Positions 7,375 to 14,259 of a stretch of 17,767 nt of DNA are shown one piece after another. Position 1 is the first letter of the stretch. Every line of letters starts with the position of its first letter. Under the pieces are notes generated by a model. That model was not told the DNA's origin. It was given only the letters and a program-made list of their open reading frames with translations, and did not search any database. Source of the DNA: Deltaproteobacteria bacterium (GTDB lineage: Bacteria; Desulfobacterota; Desulfarculia; Desulfarculales; Desulfarculaceae). Position numbers and translations under genes: made by a program. The stretch covers positions 1-17,767 of the forward strand of contig JAHLLK010000092.1 of assembly GCA_020444165.1 (NCBI GenBank). The letters run 5' to 3'.

Positions 7375-8376
7375 TCATTTGGATTCCTGCAAGGCCATGT
7401 CCATCAGCTCGGAACCTATGCTGGAGCGGAACTTGTCATACACCGGCTTGACCTTGGCCCGGAATTCGGCCATGCCTTTGATCTTGTTTATCTTCATGCC
7501 CTTTTCGCCCAGGCTGGCCAACTGCTTCTCAATGTTGGCCGCATTGGTCACGCGCTGCTCCGCGATGGTGATCCGGGCAGCTTCCTTCACTGCCGCTTGC
7601 TGGGCGGGGGTGAGCTTGTCGAAGAACTTCTGGGACATCAAGAGGCCCAGCGTGGTGTAGGTGTGCTGGGTGAGGGAGAGGTACTTGCAGACCTCGTTGT
7701 AGCCGTTGCCGTAGATGACCGGGATGGGAATCTCCAGGCCGTCGATGGTGCCTTGCTGGACAGCAGTGAACACCTCGCCCCAAGCCATGGGGATGGCGTT
7801 ACCCCCCAAGCATTCGAACATGAGCACGAAGACCGGGTTCTGCATGACCCGCCATTTGATGCCCTTGACATCGTCGGGGGAGTAGATGGGGCGCACATTG
7901 TTGATCATCTGCCGGAAACCGCTGTCGGCGAAGCCGAGGCCGAGGATCTTTTTGCCTTGCAGCTTTTGCAGCAAGGTGTTGCCCACGGGCCCGTCGAGCA
8001 CCTTCAGGGCCACCTGCTTGTTGGGGTACAAGAAGGGCATGTCGTTGATTTGGAAGGCCGGCTCGATTTGGGCGATGACCGCGTTGGTGATGACCGCGGC
8101 GTTCATGGTGCCGAAAGTGAGCCCCTCGACCATCTCCTTCTCGTCGCCCAACTGCCGGTTGGGGAAAAGTTGCACGTCAAATTGGCCCGGAGCGACCTTT
8201 CCCAGGTTTTTCTTGAACAGATTGGCGGTAAGGGCATAGGGGTCGGTGGGGCTGTCCGAGGTGGTCCAGCCGCACTTGAGCACGATGGGCCCGGCCAAGG
8301 CCGCCGTGACGCCCAGCCCCCAGAAGGCCAGGACCGATAAGACCGTGAGCATCCGTTTGAGCGTGATTTTGGTCAT
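7375..8376 (-). CDS. dctP: TRAP transporter periplasmic substrate-binding protein (DctP family)
   Basis: The 333-residue product begins with a classic signal peptide: MTKITLKR, a hydrophobic stretch to about residue 24, then cleavage after AALA. The mature protein shows the DctP pattern: GIKWRVMQNPVF with the conserved Arg that normally grips a substrate carboxylate, then IPMAWGEVFTAVQQGTIDGLE and LTPAQQAAVKEAA. The open frame starts at 8415, but GGGAGGG five bases before the ATG at 8376 and the signal peptide decide for the shorter form. It is the first of the TRAP genes, consistent with the need for excess binding protein. It probably binds a carboxylate; the ligand is not known. Confidence 0.93.
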   Translation of the reverse strand: MTKITLKRMLTVLSVLAFWGLGVTAALAGPIVLKCGWTTSDSPTDPYALTANLFKKNLGKVAPGQFDVQLFPNRQLGDEKEMVEGLTFGTMNAAVITNAVIAQIEPAFQINDMPFLYPNKQVALKVLDGPVGNTLLQKLQGKKILGLGFADSGFRQMINNVRPIYSPDDVKGIKWRVMQNPVFVLMFECLGGNAIPMAWGEVFTAVQQGTIDGLEIPIPVIYGNGYNEVCKYLSLTQHTYTTLGLLMSQKFFDKLTPAQQAAVKEAARITIAEQRVTNAANIEKQLASLGEKGMKINKIKGMAEFRAKVKPVYDKFRSSIGSELMDMALQESK

Positions 8377-8420
8377 TGCAACCCTCCCTGCTAGACCGTT
8401 GTTAAAGAAAATCAATCCAA

Positions 8421-8436
8421 GGGGGGCTGTCCCCCC
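8421..8436 (-). other. Intercistronic G6/C6 hairpin between CoA-ligase gene and dctP
   Basis: Six G and six C residues flank a four-base loop, giving a very stable short stem in the 99-base gap between the ligase stop and the dctP start. The following bases are T-rich only at a distance, so it is not a canonical terminator. It may mark a processing site. Confidence 0.4.
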
Positions 8437-8475
8437 AACGTCCCATGCCTGTTCTTTTTTTGCGCTGGACAGCCT

Positions 8476-9999
8476 TCAACCTTCCCCTCCGGGGGACGCC
8501 GGGGGCGCGAACATGACTGCCACCTGCTGCTTGGTCACCTTGCCCATGGGGTTGCGGGGCAAATGTTTCACCAAATGCAACCGGCTGGGCACCTTGTAGG
8601 GCGCCAGGAGTTCCTTGGCCCAGGCGCGCAGGCCTTCCAAATCCAGGGAGGCACCGGGACGGAGCACCACCGCGGCGGCCACGCGCTGGCCCCATTCCTC
8701 GTCCGGGACGCCCACCACGGCGCAGTCCTGCACGGCGGGATGCTCCCGGAGGGTCTCCTCCACTTCCAGGGCGGAGACCTTGAAGCCACCGGTCTTGATG
8801 ATGTCCACGGAACTGCGTCCCATGACGCGGTAGACTCCCTTTTCCACCACCACCACGTCGCCGGTGCGGTACCAACCATCCACAAAGGCCTCGGCCGTGG
8901 CCTGGGGTCTTTGCCAATACTCCAAAAACAGGGACGGACTGCGTACCAGGAGTTCACCCGGGGTCCCCTCGGGCGCCGTGTCCCCCTTGGCGTCCACCAC
9001 CCGAACTTCGTCAGCCCGCAGGGGCAGCCCAACCGTGCCGGGCAGGCGGGGGCCCTGCAGGGGGTTGGAAAGCACGATGCCGGTCTCGGTGGTGCCATAG
9101 CGCTCCAACAGGATCTGGCCGGTGATCTCTTGCCACTTGTTCAGCACCCGCACCGGCAGGGCGGCGGAGCCCGAAACCATGAGGCGCAACTTGGCGGCCC
9201 CCTCCGAAAACCGGGCTCGCCTCGCGGGGGAGGCCGCCTCCCAGGCGGCGATCAGCCGGGTATAGACGGTGGGCACGGCCATGAACAAGGTGAGTTCGCC
9301 GCTTCCCAGGCGTTGCCAGACCGCCTCGGCCTCGAAGCCGGGCAACATTTCGCAGACCGCTCCGCTCCACAGGGCGCACAGCAGGATGATGATGATGCCG
9401 TGGGAGTGGTGCAGGGGCAGCACATGCAGGATGTGGTCCTCCTGACCCCAACCCCAGCCCGTGAGCAAGCCGGTCATTTGATAGTGGATGGTGCGGTGGG
9501 TGAACACCGCCCCCTTGGGTTTGCCGGTGGTGCCGCTGGTGTAGACCAGCATGGCCCGCCGTGCCGGGGTGAGGTGGGGCAGGGGACCCGAGGGCGCCAA
9601 TTGGGAGAGATCCACCATCAGCAGGGGCAGGCTGCGCTCTCGGGCGATGGGCCGCAGCTTTTCGGCGAACTCGGGGGTGGTCAGCAGGCAGGAGGCCTGG
9701 CTGTCGTCGATCACGTATTCCAACTCGGGCCGGGGATGACTTACCGCCAGAGGCGCCGCCACTCCGCCGGCCCGCCAGATGCCCAACAAACATGCGGTAT
9801 AGCGGAAACCAGGCGGGGCTAGGAGAGCCACCCTTTGCTCGGCCAAATCGGGCTCTCCCTGCAACAGGGCGGTGGCCAACCCGCCGGAGGCTTGCCACAA
9901 ATGGTCATAAGTGAACCTGCCCTCCGCGTCGATGATGGCTTCGCGCTTTTGGTGCGCTTCTATTCTGCTGAGTAGTTCTACTTGCGATGATCCTTGCAT
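8476..9999 (-). CDS. AMP-forming acyl-CoA synthetase, ACSF3/MatB (malonyl/methylmalonyl-CoA synthetase)-like
   Basis: The 507-residue protein has all adenylate-forming motifs: YTSGTTGKPKG at 153-163, LHHSHG at 196-201, ERYGTTETG at 299-307, YRTGD at 377-381, GRSSVDIIKTGGFKVSALEVE (394-414) and the catalytic Lys in NPMGKVTK near the C-terminus. It makes an acyl-AMP and then an acyl-CoA from acid, ATP and CoA. By recalled similarity, SVDIIKTGG, the GSAALPVRVLNKW block and FMAVPTVYTRL look most like mammalian ACSF3 and bacterial MatB, which act on malonate and methylmalonate. AAAGGA precedes the ATG at 9999. It follows the lactonase-like gene by 24 bases. Substrate could instead be 4-hydroxybutyrate, given the dehydratase in the operon. 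Confidence 0.88.
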   Translation of the reverse strand: MQGSSQVELLSRIEAHQKREAIIDAEGRFTYDHLWQASGGLATALLQGEPDLAEQRVALLAPPGFRYTACLLGIWRAGGVAAPLAVSHPRPELEYVIDDSQASCLLTTPEFAEKLRPIARERSLPLLMVDLSQLAPSGPLPHLTPARRAMLVYTSGTTGKPKGAVFTHRTIHYQMTGLLTGWGWGQEDHILHVLPLHHSHGIIIILLCALWSGAVCEMLPGFEAEAVWQRLGSGELTLFMAVPTVYTRLIAAWEAASPARRARFSEGAAKLRLMVSGSAALPVRVLNKWQEITGQILLERYGTTETGIVLSNPLQGPRLPGTVGLPLRADEVRVVDAKGDTAPEGTPGELLVRSPSLFLEYWQRPQATAEAFVDGWYRTGDVVVVEKGVYRVMGRSSVDIIKTGGFKVSALEVEETLREHPAVQDCAVVGVPDEEWGQRVAAAVVLRPGASLDLEGLRAWAKELLAPYKVPSRLHLVKHLPRNPMGKVTKQQVAVMFAPPASPGGEG

Positions 10000-10023
10000 A
10001 TGGCCTGTCCTTTGAGTGCCTAC

Positions 10024-10791
10024 TCATAGAGGCTGCGGGCTGAGACTCAGGCCCTGGTAAACCCCCAGGTCATGGGAGGGGTACACGCGTGCGTCCAGCA
10101 AATGGGCCAGGTTGTCCAGCCGGTAAATGCTTTGCACGCATTGCCTGGCACAGTAGGTGTTGCCAAGGGGAGTTTTGGTGAGCAGGTTTTCCTGCAAGGG
10201 AGCGGCATCGCCGGTGAAGATGTGCCTTTCCCCCGCCTCGGTGGTCACCACCACCGACTGGTGTCCCGGGGTGTGCCCCGGGGTGGTGATCAGGGAAATG
10301 CCGGGAAGCAGCGGGCAGTCGTTATCGACGAACTCATAGTGCAGGCCGGCATCCAAGTGGTTGGCCATGTAAGGCGCCGCCAGGAACGGGTCGGGGTTGA
10401 AGGCGAAGCGGTGCTCTTCCCGCTGCACCACGATGGGGCAGTGACGGAAAAAGCGTAAAGCGCCGGTGTGGTCCCAATGCATGTGGGTCAGGATGACCAG
10501 CTTGATGTCCGTCACCGTAAGGCCCAACTCGGCCAGCCTCTGGCGAACGTCATCCTGGGGTCCCATGCGGGGCGGCACCAAACGGGCGCGGGGTCCCCAG
10601 GCCGCGGCCGGATCGGTGATCCCCGTGGGGTTGAGCCCGGTGTCGATCAGGATCGGCCCCTCACTGCCCAGGAGAAGGACGGAATAGACCGGGGCGGTTA
10701 TCTTCTGACCAATACCGACCGCCGAGACGAAGATGGAGTGGTCTATTTCCAAGTACCCCCCCGGCAGAATGAAAATCTTTTCCACGCCCAT
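10024..10791 (-). CDS. Metallo-beta-lactamase-fold lactonase-like hydrolase (AHL/gamma-butyrolactonase group)
   Basis: The 255-residue protein has the dinuclear metal motif HMHWDH at 103-108, PGHTPGH at 171-177, GD at 194-195 and a late His in YPSHD at 240. This is the ligand set of AiiA/AttM-type lactonases, and the length matches too. AttM/BlcC of Agrobacterium opens gamma-butyrolactone to 4-hydroxybutyrate, the precursor of the substrate of the dehydratase in this operon, so a lactonase role is inferred. The residue run after GD (AAPLQEN) differs from AiiA, where a Tyr lies there, so an acyl-homoserine lactone specificity is not implied. A thioesterase or other glyoxalase-II-like hydrolase is the main alternative. 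AGGGGA lies nine bases before the ATG. Confidence 0.85.
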   Translation of the reverse strand: MGVEKIFILPGGYLEIDHSIFVSAVGIGQKITAPVYSVLLLGSEGPILIDTGLNPTGITDPAAAWGPRARLVPPRMGPQDDVRQRLAELGLTVTDIKLVILTHMHWDHTGALRFFRHCPIVVQREEHRFAFNPDPFLAAPYMANHLDAGLHYEFVDNDCPLLPGISLITTPGHTPGHQSVVVTTEAGERHIFTGDAAPLQENLLTKTPLGNTYCARQCVQSIYRLDNLAHLLDARVYPSHDLGVYQGLSLSPQPL

Positions 10792-10851
10792 AGGTGTCGA
10801 TCCCCTATTTGTGCTGGTGATTCACCGGTTCGCCTTGGCCTCTGGCACGAC

Positions 10852-12417
10852 TCATAGAGGTATGTTCCCGTGCTTCTTCCAAGGGCGGGGGCTGGGCTCC
10901 CTGGCCCGTAAAAGATCGAAGCTCCAGTTGAGCCAGCGGCGGGTGTCCCTCGGATGGATGACCCCGTCGATGTATTGTTTGGAGGCCGCATAATAAGGCG
11001 ACATAATGGTCTCCTTGTATTCCACGGCCTTTTCCTGGCGCAATTTTTCCGGGTCAGCGGCCTGGGCGATCTCTTTCCTATAGAGAATTGGCACCGCGGC
11101 TTTGGCGCCGATCATGGCGAACTCGGCGGTGGGCCACGCGAACAAAAAATCGGCTCCGGTTTCATGGCAGCACATGGCCGGTATGGCCCCCCCGTAATAC
11201 TTGCGCAACACCACGGTCACCTTGGGAACCGTGGCTTCGGAAAAGGCATAGAGCATCTTGGCGCCGTGCCTGATGATGCCTTTTTTCTCTTGATCCGAGC
11301 CGGGCATGTAGCCCGGCACATCGGCCAGGATCAGCAGGGGAATGGTGAAGCAATCGCAGAACCGGATGAAACGGGCAGCTTTATTGGCGCCGTCCACATC
11401 AATAACTCCGCCCAGATACCTAGGCTGGTTGGCCACCACGCCCACGCTTTGCCCTTGAAGCCTGGCGAAACCTACGAGCATGTTTTTGGCAAAAGTGGGC
11501 TGGATTTCGAAGAAGCTTTCCCGATCCACGATCTCGCGGATTACCAGGCGCATGTCGTAGGTATTGGCGGGATCGGCAGGGACTATCTGGGTCAATACGT
11601 CGTTGCTTCTTTCGGGGTCATCGGAGCACGCTACCAGGGGTGGTGCCTGACGGTTGTTAGCCGGCAGATAGGAAAGGAGTTGGCGGATTAGCCGGCAGCA
11701 ATGGAGATCGTCCCTGGCCACCAAATGAGTCACGCCGGAGCGGTTGGCGTGTACGGCCGTACCGCCGAGATCCTCGAAGCTTATCTCCTCGCCAGTGACT
11801 TCCTTGATGACTCCCGGGCCGGTGATAAACATGGGAGCGGTATTTTTGACCTGGACGATGAAATCCATCAGGGCGGGAGAGTAAACCCCCCCGCCGGTGC
11901 AAGCGCCCATGACAGCCGCAATCTGGGGTACCACGCCGGAGCATTGGGTATTTTCAAAGAACATCTGCCCATAGCCCGACTCGTTTTGCATGCCATCCTG
12001 CAGCCGGCCTCCGGCTGATTCATAGAGGCCGATGACCGGCGCCCCCACCTGGCGAGCCAGTCGCAAGAGCAAGTTGATCTTTTCGCCGTGGGCCCTGCCG
12101 GCCGAGCCCCCGAATACGGTTACGTCCTGGGCATAAACCAAAACTTTGCGACCCTCGATGGCGCCGAACCCCGTGACCACCCCGTCACCCAGGATCTTCT
12201 TTTGCTGCATGTTGAATTCGAAGGTCTGGGTTTCCGCCAAAGCGTTGATTTCATGGAAGGAGCCTGCATCAAGCAAGGCCTCGACCCGCCCGCGGCAGAG
12301 CAGTTTGCCCTGGTTGAGCTGAGCCTGCTGTTTCGAGGGTCCGCCGCCCTGGAGGGCCCTTTCCTCCTGTGACTTGAGTTCAGCCAGCAATTCGTGCCAA
12401 GGCTTCCAGGGTTCCAT
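10852..12417 (-). CDS. Biotin-dependent acyl-CoA carboxyltransferase subunit (PccB/MmdA type)
   Basis: The 521-residue product is the standard size of PccB or methylmalonyl-CoA decarboxylase alpha. The two crotonase-like halves are visible: GVVTGFGAIEGR (79-90), VFGGS, the first oxyanion region GACTGGGVYSPAL (171-183), then DVPGYMPGSDQEKKGIIRHG (366-385) and the second oxyanion region KYYGGAIPAM (406-415). It moves CO2 between carboxybiotin and an acyl-CoA. No biotin carboxylase, biotin carrier or membrane decarboxylase gene lies nearby, so direction and partner are open. The frame extends to ATG 12480, but GGAG eight bases before ATG 12417 and the family length favour the shorter start. It is the first gene of the operon. 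The motif HETGADFLFAW differs from the usual propionyl-CoA form, hinting at another substrate. Confidence 0.9.
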   Translation of the reverse strand: MEPWKPWHELLAELKSQEERALQGGGPSKQQAQLNQGKLLCRGRVEALLDAGSFHEINALAETQTFEFNMQQKKILGDGVVTGFGAIEGRKVLVYAQDVTVFGGSAGRAHGEKINLLLRLARQVGAPVIGLYESAGGRLQDGMQNESGYGQMFFENTQCSGVVPQIAAVMGACTGGGVYSPALMDFIVQVKNTAPMFITGPGVIKEVTGEEISFEDLGGTAVHANRSGVTHLVARDDLHCCRLIRQLLSYLPANNRQAPPLVACSDDPERSNDVLTQIVPADPANTYDMRLVIREIVDRESFFEIQPTFAKNMLVGFARLQGQSVGVVANQPRYLGGVIDVDGANKAARFIRFCDCFTIPLLILADVPGYMPGSDQEKKGIIRHGAKMLYAFSEATVPKVTVVLRKYYGGAIPAMCCHETGADFLFAWPTAEFAMIGAKAAVPILYRKEIAQAADPEKLRQEKAVEYKETIMSPYYAASKQYIDGVIHPRDTRRWLNWSFDLLRAREPSPRPWKKHGNIPL

Positions 12418-12519
12418 CACTTCTACTCCGGGTTGGCTCTCAGCCCGAGCCAAAGACCATCGTCCTGGCCCCTGTCCCATCTCCGCCAGCTGGCTCGAGA
12501 CTTCTTTCAGGCCTGCGCC

Positions 12520-12557
12520 GGGGCTGGGGGGGCTGGGGGGGCTGGGGGGGCTGGGGG
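12520..12557 (+). repeat. G-run tandem repeat, 9-bp unit CTGGGGGGG
   Basis: A GGGG run is followed by three exact units CTGGGGGGG and a partial fourth. This gives five G-runs of at least four separated by CT, a strong G-quadruplex pattern on the plus strand. On the minus strand it falls in the C-rich leader of the catabolic operon, about 100 bases upstream of its first ATG and just downstream of its promoter. Copy number could vary by slippage. Confidence 0.85.
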
Positions 12558-12584
12558 TTGGCTCCTGTATTCAGAATGTATACG

Positions 12585-12614
12585 AGCATAGGTTGGATGA
12601 ATACTTGGTGTCAA
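12585..12614 (-). promoter_or_regulatory. Promoter of the catabolic operon
   Basis: On the minus strand, TTGACA (12614-12609) and TATGCT (12590-12585) are separated by 18 bases. An AT-rich patch at about 12646-12671, upstream of the -35, could act as an UP-like element. The start of transcription would be near 12577, giving a leader of about 160 bases that contains the C-rich repeat. Confidence 0.55.
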
Positions 12615-12750
12615 GGCCTTTGTCGCCAGGGGAGTCTATGGGTAACTTAATTGATATTTTGAATAAATTAGAGAAGATGACCTTGGGGGAGGGGGGCGCC
12701 CCCAGCCGGCGCGTGGCCGGGGCCAGCTTATGGCGCGGGCAGGTATTCAT

Positions 12751-12782
12751 GTTTGGCATACTATAGCTTGTAGTTTGCATAC
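12751..12782 (+). promoter_or_regulatory. Direct repeat GTTTG(G)CATAC, possible GntR operator
   Basis: GTTTGGCATAC (12751-12761) and GTTTGCATAC (12773-12782) start 22 bases apart, about two helical turns. They lie between the operon promoter and the TATAAT box facing gntR. A related ATGTATAC occurs at 12576-12583 over the start of the operon promoter. Binding by the neighbouring FCD regulator is inferred from position. Confidence 0.35.
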
Positions 12783-12794
12783 ATCAGGTATAAT
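12768..12794 (+). promoter_or_regulatory. Candidate promoter toward gntR
   Basis: A perfect TATAAT lies at 12789-12794. The -35 is poor: TTGTAG at 12768-12773 with 15-base spacing. The operator-like direct repeat overlaps it, which would allow autoregulation. The resulting leader of about 250 bases holds no gene that I can see. Confidence 0.4.
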
Positions 12795-13050
12795 AAAAAC
12801 GGTTGCCCGGTGGGAAGCAACGCCTGACCCAGGGGCCATTTTCCTGACGGGAGCCTGGGGTGAAAATGTTTGTGTACAGGGCCAAACTTGGCTAAGAGAA
12901 GAACCGGGGAGGGTCTTGGAGGCCGGTTGGGCGCCACCTGAGGAGGCCAACGCGGCAAGGCCTGCTGGGTGAGCGGACATTCATCCCCGCTAGAAAATCA
13001 GAGTCCCGGATACACCCATCCCAAGGGCGGCTTTCCCAGGAGAACTGGTA

Positions 13051-13734
13051 TTGACCATGACTGTTAATCCTAAGCTAGCAGCCTCGCGCGCCTATGCGGA
13101 GATAAAGAAGAAAATCATCCAAAACAAATTGCATCCCCAACAAAGCATCAATGAAATTCGTCTTGCCAACGAGCTGGGTTTGAGCCGTACCCCCATCCGC
13201 GAAGCCTTGATCAGATTGGAGCAGGAGGACCTGCTAACTCGACACGAACAAGGCAGAGGATTTTTTGTAAAACAATTCAGTCTGCAACATGTGCATGACC
13301 TTTATGATTACCGGGAGATGATAGAGATGGCGATTGCCGAAAAGCTGATCGCCAAAGTATGCGACCACGATGTGGCCGAGTTGGCTGCCATTCTGGATCA
13401 AGTCAATCAGATTATTGCGCAAAAAAGACCCGCCGAAGCCCTGGTGCTGGCCATGAACTTCCATGTGCACATAACTCAAATCAGCACCGTAAATAAATTC
13501 ATCATCGACTCCCTGCGCAATTGTTACGAAAAATTGATCGTCATCAGCTGGAGTTGCCAGGATTCCAGTGCTTGCGCCAGCAGCGCCCAAGAACATCAAT
13601 TGATCCTGCAAGCCATTGAAAAACGGGATCTGGCAGAATTGCTGAAGTGGCAAAAAGCGCATGTCCGTAGTGCGCGGGATCGTATAATCAAACATATGCG
13701 AGGAGACTTCGAAAAACTTTATTTCGTTCCATAA
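13051..13734 (+). CDS. GntR-family transcriptional regulator, FCD (FadR/VanR) subfamily
   Basis: The 227-residue protein has an N-terminal winged helix (about residues 8-75) with NELGLSRTPIREALIRLEQEDLL as its recognition core, then GRGFFV, the wing. The all-helical FCD ligand domain spans about 85-215. Candidate metal/ligand residues are His in NFHVHI, EHQLI and KAHVRSARDRI. FCD regulators sense carboxylic acids; MatR of rhizobial malonate operons belongs to this group. AGGAGA is seven bases before TTG 13051 but 13 before ATG 13057, so TTG is preferred, with ATG two codons later as the alternative. It is divergent from the seven-gene catabolic operon and is its likely regulator, with the operon's substrate or CoA ester as effector. 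Confidence 0.93.
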   Translation: MTMTVNPKLAASRAYAEIKKKIIQNKLHPQQSINEIRLANELGLSRTPIREALIRLEQEDLLTRHEQGRGFFVKQFSLQHVHDLYDYREMIEMAIAEKLIAKVCDHDVAELAAILDQVNQIIAQKRPAEALVLAMNFHVHITQISTVNKFIIDSLRNCYEKLIVISWSCQDSSACASSAQEHQLILQAIEKRDLAELLKWQKAHVRSARDRIIKHMRGDFEKLYFVP

Positions 13735-13906
13735 CAGATGTCGTATGTTTCAGCCAAGGCCGGTCGGTAATTGCCGTGGTTGTCTCTCTGGTCAATTGTT
13801 ATTGGTTAAAAGTGGCCGGTGGCCCGCCCAGAGATAATTTCCGCTCAGGCGCTAGCAGGATGTTGAAAGGGTCCCTCCATTGCCTTATTCAACCAAAATT
13901 GAGAGC
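13735..13906. other. Gap after gntR with no recognised gene
   Basis: Between the gntR stop and the hairpin repeat I see no coding sequence with a credible start, and no clear terminator. Confidence 0.5.
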
Positions 13907-14014
13907 GTTGCACGGTGCGTCCTGCACCGTGCAACTTGGAGTATTGGCAAAAGCGTGGATTTGCCAAGCCCGCCAAATTGCAAGTTTTTTTAAGCTTACA
14001 ATTTGGCGGGCCAT
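13907..14014. repeat. Dispersed hairpin repeat, copy 2
   Basis: Hairpin A is a perfect 12-bp stem GTTGCACGGTGC/GCACCGTGCAAC (13907-13918, 13924-13935) with loop GTCCT. Hairpin B has perfect 13-bp arms GCCCGCCAAATTG and CAATTTGGCGGGC around an inner AAG/CTT and a T7 loop. The same two-hairpin order, the loop sequence and the block TTTGCCAAGCC occur at 3067-3213. This copy is the more symmetric and looks younger. Confidence 0.7.
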
Positions 14015-14023
14015 CCCCGGGGT

Positions 14024-14051
14024 CCCCAAACAAGCCGAGGCTTGTTTGGGG
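14024..14051. repeat. Perfect 13-bp inverted repeat beside repeat copy 2
   Basis: CCCCAAACAAGCC and GGCTTGTTTGGGG are exact complements separated by GA. It directly follows hairpin B and a CCCCGGGG palindrome, and has no counterpart beside copy 1. It may end transcription from either side, though no T-tract follows on the plus strand. Confidence 0.6.
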
Positions 14052-14088
14052 TGATCCCTACCGCGCCTATCAGTTATTTTTCAACAGC

Positions 14089-14253
14089 ATGATATATTGC
14101 GAGAACTGCGATGTAGCCCGTTTGGCCGAGTTCCTGGGTGTAGAAACGGCCATGGGCGACTCCCTCTGGATGGGCGGGCTCATGCCTTACGCCATCAAGC
14201 CGGAGAGCGCCAAACGGCTATGGACTTTCAGCGAAACCATGCTTGGCTGGTAA
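14089..14253 (+). CDS. Short unrecognised ORF (54 aa), possibly a gene remnant
   Basis: The frame encodes MIYCENCDVARLAEFLGVET followed by about 34 residues and ends at TAA 14251-14253. The stretch ARLAEFLGVETAMGDS looks protein-like and faintly recalls the region after the dinucleotide fold of FAD-dependent amine oxidases, but this is too short to assign. There is no good ribosome-binding site, and the frame runs unbroken from the hairpin repeat. It stops six bases before the end of the opposing DUF3089 gene. Either a decayed gene end or chance. Confidence 0.22.
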   Translation: MIYCENCDVARLAEFLGVETAMGDSLWMGGLMPYAIKPESAKRLWTFSETMLGW

Positions 14254-14259
14254 GCCAAT

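Noticed and set aside
10019..10860. Identical 11-base sequence CCTCTATGAGT at the ends of the lactonase and carboxyltransferase genes
   Set aside because: The shared bases cover a Pro-Leu-stop ending, and the flanking sequences are unrelated; most likely chance.
12418..12480. Extended carboxyltransferase start at ATG 12480
   Set aside because: There is no usable spacing to a Shine-Dalgarno sequence, and the added residues do not resemble the family; GGAG precedes ATG 12417.
12692..12703. Self-complementary GGGGGCGCCCCC in the divergent intergenic region
   Set aside because: It is short, without a loop or T-tract, and lies within generally GC-rich sequence; no function can be argued.
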